Positions 56,934 to 64,000 of a stretch of 64,000 nt of DNA are shown here, piece after piece. Positions within the stretch are counted from its first letter, which is position 1; every line of letters starts with the position of its first letter. The DNA is from Phycicoccus jejuensis (GTDB taxonomy: Bacteria > Actinomycetota > Actinomycetes > Actinomycetales > Dermatophilaceae). The stretch covers positions 62,001 to 126,000 of the forward strand of contig NZ_JOEE01000008.1 in assembly GCF_000720925.1 (NCBI RefSeq), in the 5' to 3' direction. The position numbers and the translations under genes are program-made. Below the pieces are notes generated by a model. The model did no database searches, was not told where the DNA came from, and saw nothing but the letters and a program-made list of their open reading frames with translations.

Positions 56934-57742
56934 TCATGGTTGGCCGTAAGTCGGGCGCGAGTGTCCTGTGACCCGCGCTGACCCTGCAGGGTCACCGACG
57001 TCGGTGCCGCCCGGGTGATACCTCCTCCCTGTTCCGGAGGTTCTCGCCGGGCCCTGACATGCGCATCGTTTGGGGTGAGCGAGGGGGTGCGCGCCGCACG
57101 CGTCACACCGAGGCAGCGCCTCGCTCTCGAGCCAGCGGTGGATCGTCGACGACAACCACACCGGTCGCCCCTTCGCCGTGACCCAGTCCGGCTCAGGCAG
57201 GTGCCGCCACTTCCGCACGGCCGAGTCGCTCACACCGGCCCGGCGGGCGATCGACTCGCGCGTCTCGATCCCGTCCGGAACCTGCGCCGGGCGGGGGACG
57301 GGCCGTGCGGCGTCGTGAAGCGCTGCACCGTCGCCGGCCGGACGCCGAACTGCAAGGCGATCGCCCCCAGCGAACGCCGACGCTGGCGCGCCTCCACCCA
57401 CGCCTCCACGGTCTCCCGGGCGGGGTAAGGGCCCCAGCCGCTGGTCGCGCGCGTCACGGTCTGATGGTTGACGCCGTCGCGCTCAGCGATCTCCTTCACG
57501 CGCACCCCGCGCCGGCGGTCCGCGATCCACCGTTGACGCCGCTCCTCGAGCAGGAACGTAGTGAGATACGTCCGGCCAACCCGCCGATCGGCCGGCGGGA
57601 ACGGCCCGAAGCGCTTCGTCGCCTTCGTCACCTCCCACGGCGAGACGCCAGCGCACTGCGCGATCAGGCGAACCGACTCGCCGGCGCGGCGTCGCGCGAG
57701 CCAGTCGAGCTCACGGTGGCTGTCGACCATGGGCGGCACCAT
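56934..57742 (-). pseudogene. Protein with tandem helix-turn-helix repeats, frameshifted
   Basis: From ATG 57742 (or 57730) the first frame has three repeats of about 45 residues, each a helix-turn-helix ending in a GP-FP/YP/SP turn: WLARRRAGESVRLIAQCAGV, WIADRRRGVRVKEIAERDGV and WVEARQRRRSLGAIALQFGV. Near 57290-57300, in a C-rich run, the sense moves to another frame and continues ETRESIARRAGVSDSAVRKW and a zinc-finger-like CDACGAHP...KRCAC, to a stop at 56934. One frameshift explains all. It may be a recent mutation, a sequencing error or programmed slippage. Confidence 0.6.
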
Positions 57743-58100
57743 ATGACGGCCGGCGGCGCGCCACGTGTTGCACCCACGGTGCGGGCCGTGGCCGGGTGGT
57801 CGAACGGCCGCCGGCCCCAGTTGTTTCGACGTCGACCCCATGGTTACCCCTCCGCCGGCGGCGTCGTCTGACAGAAGGCGGCGTCGCCGGCCCAGCGGGG
57901 CGGTATCTGCCAGGGTCCGCGAACCAGCGACGTCCGGTGACGATCAAAGCTTGTCCGTCCTCGTCGTGGTGAGGTGTGTCCTCCTCAAGAGCGAGCTCCC
58001 ACCCATCACCGCGGAGAGGCTCAGCCCAGGCTTCAACCGGACCCAGCGCAGCGCGCCAGATGAGGGCGCGGTGCATCCCCACGCCCTGGTTGCCGGTCAT
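57711..58100 (-). CDS. Doubtful hypothetical protein
   Basis: An open frame of 129 codons from ATG 58100. Residues 10-60 look protein-like (LIWRAALGPVEAWAEPLRGD), but the C-terminal half is Arg/Pro/Gly-rich and overlaps the start of the multi-HTH gene. No family, no clear ribosome site. It may be a remnant. Confidence 0.3.
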   Translation of the reverse strand: MTGNQGVGMHRALIWRAALGPVEAWAEPLRGDGWELALEEDTPHHDEDGQALIVTGRRWFADPGRYRPAGPATPPSVRRRRRRRGNHGVDVETTGAGGRSTTRPRPAPWVQHVARRRPSYGAAHGRQPP

Positions 58101-58132
58101 GACGCGAGGGGAGGTCGCGATCCCCCAGGTGC

Positions 58133-58427
58133 TCACCGGGTGCGTAGGAACTCGGTGATGCCCGTCTCGGCGATCTCGTCCGCCAGGTCCCGGACTTTGC
58201 GCTGGCTGTCCGTGCTGGCCTGCGTCAGGGCATCTAACGCCCGCTCTTGGTGACGGTGCGCCGGCCCATGACAATGCCCACGGCCGCACCATCCTGCGTG
58301 ACGACCGCTGGGCCTGCCGAAGCTGCTCCTCGAGCGCGTCGAGGCGGGCGTTGTTCCTGGCCACCGGGGCCAGGAGGTCATCGATAGCGTCGGCCCCGTG
58401 GCCTCGCCCCGATAAGGGTCCGGTCAT
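58133..58427 (-). pseudogene. Decayed ANTAR-domain gene
   Basis: Three reading frames together rebuild a relative of the ANTAR protein at 56026-56394: MTGPLSGRGHGADAIDDLLA with NARLDALEEQL; then AAVGIVMGRRTVT; then ALDALTQASTDSQRKVRDLA to the stop. At least two frameshifts. The relation to the intact copy is clear at both ends, so the two came from duplication or from two acquisitions. Confidence 0.8.
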
Positions 58428-58572
58428 GGGTGTCCGTATCGGAGATCGCGCCGATGACGGGCGACCTGCCGGGGGCGGGGCGCTCCGCCGGGGTGAGCAC
58501 ACCGCCGCGCGGTGTTGGACAGGGCCCGCAGCGACGCCCTGGAGCACCGCCGGCCGGAGGGGTTGTCCCCCG

Positions 58573-59565
58573 TCAGCGGACGGTGACGGTCGGCCCACCT
58601 CGCGGCACGAGCTGCCCGACGACCGGGTGGCCGGGGACCTCGCCGGCGACGAGCAGACCACCGCTGGTCTGGGCGTCGGCGAGGAGCAGCAGCTCGTCCT
58701 CACCGACCCCGGACTCCAGGTGCGGCCGCACCCAGTCCAGGTTGCGCCGGCTGCCGCCGGGGACGTAGCCGTCGGCCAACGCCTCGCGCGCCCCCGTGAC
58801 GTAGGGGACGGCGGCGGCGTCGACGACGGCCGACACGCCGCTGGCGCGGCAGAGTTTGAACAGGTGCCCCAGCAGGCCGAAGCCGGTGACGTCGGTGGCG
58901 CAGACGGCGCCGGCCGCGAGCGCGGCGCGGGAGGCGTCGCGGTTGAGGGTCGTCATCACCTCGACCGCCTCGGGGAACACCTCGCCGGTCGCCTTGTGCC
59001 GGTTGTTGAGGACGCCGAGACCCAGCGGCTTGGTGAGGGTGAGCGGGACCCCTGCGACGCCGGAGTCGTTGCGCAGCAACCTCTCCGGGTCGGCGAGCCC
59101 GGTGACGGCCAGCCCGTACTTGGGTTCCGGGTCGTCGATGCTGTGGCCCCCGGCGAGGTGGCAGCCGGCCGCCCGGGCGACGTCCCCGCCGCCGCGCAGG
59201 ACCTCGGCGGCGAGGTCGAACGGCACTCGGTCGCGGGGCCACGCGAGGAGGTTGACCGCCACGAGCGGCTCGCCACCCATGGCGTACACGTCCGACAGGG
59301 CGTTGGCCGCGGCGATGCGGCCCCAGTCGTAGGGGTCGTCGACGACGGGCGTGAAGAAGTCAGTGGTCAGCACGACCGCGCGACCGCCCTCGATGCGGAC
59401 CACGGCGGCGTCGTCACCGCTCTCGACGCCGACGAGCAGGTCCGGACCACCGGCCGGGGTGAGACCGGCCAGCACCCGCTCGAGCTCGCCCGGGGGCACC
59501 TTGCAGGCGCAGCCGCCCCCCGACGCGTACTGGGTGAGCCGCTGGGTCGTGGTGTCCGCCGTCAT
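58573..59565 (-). CDS. selD: Selenide, water dikinase (selenophosphate synthase)
   Basis: Makes selenophosphate for selenocysteine synthesis. The 330-residue product has the N-terminal Gly-rich GGGCACK with Cys where many SelD have Sec or Cys and the catalytic Lys, the DDAAVV metal motif, and LTTDFFTPVVDDPYDWGRIA. ATG overlaps the stop of the NrfD-like gene by four bases, so it is the last gene of the formate dehydrogenase operon. This coupling implies that the dehydrogenase needs selenium. Confidence 0.94.
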   Translation of the reverse strand: MTADTTTQRLTQYASGGGCACKVPPGELERVLAGLTPAGGPDLLVGVESGDDAAVVRIEGGRAVVLTTDFFTPVVDDPYDWGRIAAANALSDVYAMGGEPLVAVNLLAWPRDRVPFDLAAEVLRGGGDVARAAGCHLAGGHSIDDPEPKYGLAVTGLADPERLLRNDSGVAGVPLTLTKPLGLGVLNNRHKATGEVFPEAVEVMTTLNRDASRAALAAGAVCATDVTGFGLLGHLFKLCRASGVSAVVDAAAVPYVTGAREALADGYVPGGSRRNLDWVRPHLESGVGEDELLLLADAQTSGGLLVAGEVPGHPVVGQLVPRGGPTVTVR

Positions 59566-60500
59566 CGACCCAGTGTCCTGGCCCGCTCGGCGGCACGGGC
59601 CCGCAGCCGCTCGCGCTGTGGCTCGACCGTGTACTTCGGGTCGCGGGCCGAGGCCGTCCCGGCCTCGAAGATGCCGAAGCGGGTGAGCACCGAGGCGGCG
59701 ACGCACGCCGCACCGGCGAGCACCGACACCGTGCGCGAGCGTCGCCCGGCGACGAGGGCGGCGGTGCCACCGACCGCGGTCAGCACGCGGGCCGTCCGCA
59801 TCAGCCGTCCGGGACGACCCTGGCCGTAGGGCTCGCCGACCAGCCCGAGCCGACCGGTGAGCCGCTCGGCGGCGGCCAGCTCGACGAGGGCGCCGGCCGC
59901 CAACATCCGTCGGGCCGGGCCGGCCTGGTCGAGCGGGGTGAACAGGCAGGCGAACCCGCCCGCGGCCGTCGCCCCGGACCCGGCGAAGACGAAGGGCAGC
60001 TCGCGGTGCGCCTCGTGCCAGGCCGGGACCGCCGTGTTGGCCAGCAGCGCAGCCGTGTACGTCGCGAGCGGGGGGCCGAGCACGGTGGCGCCGACCCCTG
60101 CCAGCCGGCCCACCCGCGGCAGACGGCCGGTGACCGAGGAGGCCGCGGCGGCGGCCGAGAGCCCGCTGAAGGGGGCGAGGATCCACGACCCGACCGACAG
60201 GGGTGAGGTGGGCTTGAGGACCCGCAGCATGTTGAGGAAGCGCTCCGGTCGGTGCAGGTCGTGGACGAGCGCCACGGTGCCGAGGGCGGCGCCCGCACCC
60301 GCCGCGACCCGGGCGACCCGCTCGAGGTCCGGCCGGTCCGTCACCGCAGCACCCTCGGCGAGGACGGCGGACGCACCGGCCAGCCCGCCGAGGAAGAGGT
60401 AGAGCGGCACGTCCGGCGTCTTCCACGTCGGCTCCTTGATGATCGGCCGCCCGTAGTACGAGTCGGGGCTCGCCTCGGGGACCATCCGCTGCTCCCTCAC
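59562..60500 (-). CDS. NrfD/PsrC-like membrane subunit of formate dehydrogenase
   Basis: A 312-residue membrane protein with about eight hydrophobic segments that would pass electrons to quinone. Near the start YYGRPIIKEPTWKTPDVPLY and FLGGLAGASAVL are characteristic of NrfD-type subunits found with actinobacterial formate dehydrogenases. The tail is Arg-rich. GTG start overlapping the iron-sulfur subunit stop by four bases. It replaces the cytochrome b gamma subunit of the E. coli type. Confidence 0.87.
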   Translation of the reverse strand: MREQRMVPEASPDSYYGRPIIKEPTWKTPDVPLYLFLGGLAGASAVLAEGAAVTDRPDLERVARVAAGAGAALGTVALVHDLHRPERFLNMLRVLKPTSPLSVGSWILAPFSGLSAAAAASSVTGRLPRVGRLAGVGATVLGPPLATYTAALLANTAVPAWHEAHRELPFVFAGSGATAAGGFACLFTPLDQAGPARRMLAAGALVELAAAERLTGRLGLVGEPYGQGRPGRLMRTARVLTAVGGTAALVAGRRSRTVSVLAGAACVAASVLTRFGIFEAGTASARDPKYTVEPQRERLRARAAERARTLGR

Positions 60501-61417
60501 CGGCGCCTCCCCAGGAAGGACGCGACCCCGAGGCCCACGAGCGCGCCGGCGGCGGCACCCACGTGGCGCCACATCGAGCCGAGGTCGCGGGTCGTGACGA
60601 CCGGGTCGGGCGGCAGCCCGTAGACCTCGGGCTCGTCGAGGAGGAGGAAGAACGCCCCGTCGCCGCCGACACCGTCGTCGGGGTCCGCGCCGTAGAGGCG
60701 CGCCCCATCGACGCCCTGCTCCTGCAGCTCGCCGAGGCGGCGGCCGGCCCGCTCGCGCAGCTCGTCGAGCTCCCCGTACTGGATCGACTCGGTCGGGCAG
60801 GCCTGGGCGCAGGCGGGAGTCATCCCCTCGCCGATGCGGTCGTAGCAGAGCGTGCACTTGAAGGCGCGGCCGTCGCCGGGGCGGATGTCGATGACGCCGT
60901 ATGGGCAGGCGGGTACGCAGTAGCCGCACCCGTTGCAGATGTCCTCCTGGACGACGACCGTTCCGAACTCGGTGCGGAACAGCGAGCCGGTGGGGCAGAC
61001 GTCGAGGCAGGCGGCGTGGGTGCAGTGCTTGCACACGTCCGAGGACATCAGCCAGCGCACACCGCCCTCGCCCGACTCGGTCTCCTGGCCGGGGCCGGCC
61101 GGGGGAGTGGCGTCGGGTGGCGGGCCCATCCCCGGCATCCCGAGGTCGGTGCTGCGGGAGGCGCGACCGATCGGCTGCTCGACGAACGCCACGTGCCGCC
61201 AGGTGCTCGCCCCGAGGGCGCCGGTGTTGTCGTAGGACATCCCGGTGAGGGATAGCCCGTCCTCCGGGACGAGGTTCCACTCCTTGCACGCCACCTCGCA
61301 GGCCTTGCAGCCGATGCACACCGAGGTGTCGGTGAAGAATCCCATCCGGGGCGGATGGGCCTCGTGGCCGGCGTCGCCGGCCACGTCATGGAGTGGTCCG
61401 GACAGCGAGTTGCTCAT
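60497..61417 (-). CDS. Formate dehydrogenase iron-sulfur (beta) subunit
   Basis: A 306-residue ferredoxin-like electron carrier. Four cysteine groups for 4Fe-4S clusters are visible: CIGCKACEVACKEW, CKHCTHAACLDVCPTG, CNGCGYCVPACPYG and CTLCYDR...CAQACPTE. A single hydrophobic helix at the C-terminus (HVGAAAGALVGLGVASFLG) anchors it to the membrane. Residues about 80-115 are a Gly/Pro-rich insertion. ATG overlaps the alpha subunit stop by four bases. Confidence 0.94.
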   Translation of the reverse strand: MSNSLSGPLHDVAGDAGHEAHPPRMGFFTDTSVCIGCKACEVACKEWNLVPEDGLSLTGMSYDNTGALGASTWRHVAFVEQPIGRASRSTDLGMPGMGPPPDATPPAGPGQETESGEGGVRWLMSSDVCKHCTHAACLDVCPTGSLFRTEFGTVVVQEDICNGCGYCVPACPYGVIDIRPGDGRAFKCTLCYDRIGEGMTPACAQACPTESIQYGELDELRERAGRRLGELQEQGVDGARLYGADPDDGVGGDGAFFLLLDEPEVYGLPPDPVVTTRDLGSMWRHVGAAAGALVGLGVASFLGRRR

Positions 61418-64000
61418 GAGTCGTCCTCCTCGGCCGGGTGGGCGCCCGAGCGGCGCCGGTAGTCGTCGACGAAGTCGACCAGCGCCGGGCCGCGCGGCCG
61501 CCGCCCGGGTCGGATGTCGCACGTGCCGACCTTGTCCTGGATGTGCACGTTGGGGTCGAGCGCGATGCCGACGAGGTCGTTGACCGAGTCCCCGGTCACC
61601 AGGCCGTTGGCGCCCCAGTGGTAGGGGAGCCCCACGTGCTCGACCCACCGCTCGCCGAGCCGCAGGGAGCGCATCCGCGCCGTCACCATGACGCGCGCCT
61701 CGATGGCCGAGCGGGAGGTGACGATGGTCGCCCAGCCGCCGTGATCGAGACCGCGCTCGCGCGCCAACCGCGGCGAGACCTCGCAGAACATCTCCGGCTG
61801 GAGCTCGCTGAGGTAGGGCAGCGTCCGCGACATCCCACCCGCCGTGTGGTGCTCGGTCAGGCGGTAGCTCGTGAAGACGTAGGGGAAGACCCGGCTCTCG
61901 GGCGGGTTGAGCGGGTTGGCCGGCTCCGCGACGTCCTCGAGCGCCGGGTTGCGCTGGGGCCGGTGGGCGGCGTTGCGCACGGGCGACTCGACCGGCTCGT
62001 AGAAGGTCGGCAGCGGGCCGTCGGCCAGGCCGGTCGGCACGTACAGCCAGGCCTTGCCGTCGGTCTGCATGATGAAGGGGTCGCGCCCGCCGAGGGCGTC
62101 CGGACCCTGAGCCCCCTCCTCGGGGACGTGGTCCGGGGCCCGGTCGGCGACGAAGTCGGGCACGTCGTCGCCGGTCCACTTCCCCTGCTCTGCGTCCCAC
62201 CAGACGTACTTCTTGCGCTCGCTCCACGGCTTGCCGTCGGGGTCGGCCGAGGCGCGGTTGTACAGGATGCGCCGGTTGGCCGGCCAGGCCCAGCCCCACT
62301 CGGGGGCGACGAGTGACTGCTCCCAGTGGGGCTTGCGGCGGGCGGCCTGGTTGGTCTCGTCGGCGTACACGCCGCAGTAGATCCAGCAGCCGCACGCGGT
62401 CGAGCCGTCCTTGGCGAGCTGGGTGTACGACGAGAGCGCGTCGCCGGAGCCGTCCCAGCCGTTGATCTCGCGCAGCACCGCCTCGGCGTCGGGCTCCCCG
62501 AGCGGGCCCTCGGTGGGGTAGTCCCACGTGAGGTCGAGCAGCGGCCGGTCCATCTCGTCGGTCGACCCGGCCAGCCTTGCTCGGATGCGCTGACCCAGCT
62601 CGTAGTAGAACTGGAGGTCGCTGCGGGCGTCCCCGGGCGGCTGCACCGCCTGGTGGCGCCACTGGAGCATCCGCTGGGTGTTCGTGAAGCTGCCCTTCTT
62701 CTCGACGTGCGAGGCCGCCGGGAGGAAGAACACCTCGGTCCCGATGCCCTCGGTGCTCAGCTCGCCGGACTCGATCTCCGGGCCGTCCTTCCAGAAGGTG
62801 GCGGTCTCGACCATCGTCAGGTCACGCACGACGAGCCACTCGAGGTTGGCCAGCCCGAGCCGCTGCATCTTGCCGTTGGCCGAGCCGACCGCCGGGTTCT
62901 CGCCGACGACGAAGTAACCCGGGCTGCGTCCCTCGATCTGGTTGACGACCGTGTCGTAGGTGCCGTGGTGGCCGGTCAAGCGGGGGAGGTAGTCGAAGCG
63001 GAAGTCGTTGTCCTGCGTCGCTGCGTCGCCCCACCAGGCCTTGAGGAGGCTCACGGTGTAGGCGTCCATGTTGCCCCAGAAGCCGGTCGAGCCGGCGTCC
63101 TCGGCGACGAACTCCTCGAGCGAGCGGTGCTGGGCCGCGTGCGGCATCGGGATGTACCCGGGAAGGATGTTGAACAGGGTCGGGATGTCGGTGGACCCCT
63201 GGATGCTCGCGTGCCCGCGCAGGGCGAGGATGCCGCCACCCGGCCGGCCGATGTTGCCGAGCAGGGTCTGCAGGATCGAGGCCGTCCGGATGGTCTGCAC
63301 CCCGGTCGAGTGGTGGGTCCACCCCACGGCGTAGCAGAACGCGCTGGTGCGCTCGCGCCCAGAGTTCTCGGTGAGGGCCTTCGCGACCCTCAGGAAGTCC
63401 TCCTCGGAGACCCCGCACACCTCGGCGACGAGCTCGGGGGTGTACCGGGCGAAGTGCCGCTTGAGGATCTGGAAGACGCACCGGGGGTGTTGCAGCGTCT
63501 CGTCCCGGTCCGGCTTGGCCGGCACGGTCGGTCCGCCGGAGCCGGCCTGCTCGGACCGTGCGGCCTCGTGCTCCTCCGAGGCCGCCGGGCCGCCGGGCTG
63601 GCCTGGGTCGCGCATCCCCGCCGCCGCGGACTGGGGTGCGTTCTCGTACTGCCAGGTGGTCGGGTCGTACTGCTGCTCCTCCGCGTCATAGCCGGAGAAC
63701 AGGCCGTCGAGGTCCTCGGTGTCGCGGAAGTCCTCGGACACGAGGGCCGCCGCGTTCGTGTAGTGCACGACGTACTCCCGGAAGTCCAGGTCGTTGTCGA
63801 GCACGTGGTGGACGAGCCCGCCGAGGAACGCGATGTCGGTACCCGCACGCAGCGGCACGTGGAGGTCGGCGACCGCCGAGGTGCGGGTGAAGCGCGGGTC
63901 GACGTGGATGATCGTCGCGCCCTTGCGCTTGGCCTCCATCACCCACTGGAACCCGACGGGATGGCACTCGGCCATGTTCGAACCCTGGATGACGATGCAG
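61414..64000 (-). CDS. fdhA: Formate dehydrogenase catalytic (alpha) subunit, N-terminus off window
   Basis: Molybdopterin- (bis-MGD) dependent formate oxidase; the visible 861 residues cover most of the MGD-binding domains and the C-terminal molydopterin-dinucleotide domain. IQGSNMAECHPVGFQW at the edge matches residues about 215-230 of FdnG. The expected Sec/Cys active-site residue and the first 4Fe-4S cluster lie beyond base 64000. An insertion of about 50 Gln/Glu/Pro-rich residues (near 63540-63690) is present. The gene reads through to the window end with no start. Operon order: alpha, beta, NrfD, selD. Confidence 0.93.
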   Translation of the reverse strand, partial: CIVIQGSNMAECHPVGFQWVMEAKRKGATIIHVDPRFTRTSAVADLHVPLRAGTDIAFLGGLVHHVLDNDLDFREYVVHYTNAAALVSEDFRDTEDLDGLFSGYDAEEQQYDPTTWQYENAPQSAAAGMRDPGQPGGPAASEEHEAARSEQAGSGGPTVPAKPDRDETLQHPRCVFQILKRHFARYTPELVAEVCGVSEEDFLRVAKALTENSGRERTSAFCYAVGWTHHSTGVQTIRTASILQTLLGNIGRPGGGILALRGHASIQGSTDIPTLFNILPGYIPMPHAAQHRSLEEFVAEDAGSTGFWGNMDAYTVSLLKAWWGDAATQDNDFRFDYLPRLTGHHGTYDTVVNQIEGRSPGYFVVGENPAVGSANGKMQRLGLANLEWLVVRDLTMVETATFWKDGPEIESGELSTEGIGTEVFFLPAASHVEKKGSFTNTQRMLQWRHQAVQPPGDARSDLQFYYELGQRIRARLAGSTDEMDRPLLDLTWDYPTEGPLGEPDAEAVLREINGWDGSGDALSSYTQLAKDGSTACGCWIYCGVYADETNQAARRKPHWEQSLVAPEWGWAWPANRRILYNRASADPDGKPWSERKKYVWWDAEQGKWTGDDVPDFVADRAPDHVPEEGAQGPDALGGRDPFIMQTDGKAWLYVPTGLADGPLPTFYEPVESPVRNAAHRPQRNPALEDVAEPANPLNPPESRVFPYVFTSYRLTEHHTAGGMSRTLPYLSELQPEMFCEVSPRLARERGLDHGGWATIVTSRSAIEARVMVTARMRSLRLGERWVEHVGLPYHWGANGLVTGDSVNDLVGIALDPNVHIQDKVGTCDIRPGRRPRGPALVDFVDDYRRRSGAHPAEEDDS

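Larger units (their letters stand above)
52721..58572. mobile_element. Decayed genomic island beside tRNA-Val
   Basis: About 5.9 kb with much lower gene density and visibly lower GC than its surroundings, between tRNA-Val and selD. It holds fragments of a protease-like gene, an IS481 transposase, a serine recombinase and an esterase, an intact ANTAR gene and a broken copy, a frameshifted multi-HTH gene, and two copies of one intergenic element. No integrase is readable. Stretches 52721-53129, 54147-54658, 55774-55989 and 58428-58572 contain nothing I can support. Most likely an old insertion reduced by deletion. Borders are inferred. Confidence 0.6.

Overview
The window is high-GC DNA with many GTG starts and very tight gene packing, as in an actinobacterium. 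Gene content and order suggest the Micrococcales, probably an Intrasporangiaceae-like genus; that placement is inference. Two blocks match Mycobacterium tuberculosis gene order as I remember it. ceoB-ceoC, the APC permease and the TRAM methyltransferase resemble Rv2689c-Rv2692. hemE, hemG, hemQ, the DUF3000 gene, the RNase D gene and dxs resemble Rv2676c-Rv2682c, here dispersed.
Layout. 0-5.5 kb: potassium-uptake regulators, permease, RNA methyltransferase and a lipoprotein hydrolase. 5.5-8.4 kb: aconitase behind a perfect 18-bp palindrome. 8.5-15.1 kb: a LacI-controlled sugar ABC operon divergent from a glycogen-debranching-type enzyme, with two operators between them. 15-19 kb: nucleoside transporter, then the sirA-cysH sulfate assimilation pair. 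19-27.9 kb: a small gene under a perfect SOS-box-like palindrome, DUF305/DUF3105, dxs, small enzymes and cysM. 27.9-33 kb: an HTH-MurA fusion and the fadA-fadB beta-oxidation pair. 33-42.6 kb: flavoprotein, RNase D, DUF3000, a transporter and the heme genes. 42.6-43.8 kb: one AbiEi/DUF559-like gene enclosed by 73-bp inverted repeats. 43.8-52.3 kb: msrB, ligD, hydrolase, reductase, ppk2, AidB-like flavoprotein and YihY. 52.4-52.7 kb: tRNA-Gly, tRNA-Cys and tRNA-Val. 52.7-58.5 kb: a visibly less GC-rich, gene-poor, decayed island abutting tRNA-Val. 58.5-64 kb: a formate dehydrogenase operon ending in selD; the catalytic subunit runs off the window.
How parts work together. sirA and cysH give sulfide, which cysM can use to make cysteine. 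hemE, hemG and hemQ are steps of the coproporphyrin-dependent heme route. fadA and fadB form one beta-oxidation unit. selD supplies selenophosphate, which suggests that the formate dehydrogenase is a selenoprotein; the expected Sec position is outside the window.
Most interesting signals are non-coding: (i) the inverted-repeat cassette at 42.63-43.81 kb; (ii) two tandem hairpins at 36.13-36.24 kb with different inner stems but the same apical loop; (iii) a 97-nt intergenic repeat at 19.48 and 25.61 kb; (iv) eleven genes with a TANNNT-like box 6-7 nt before the start codon, the layout of leaderless transcripts. All alignments and identities were made by eye.
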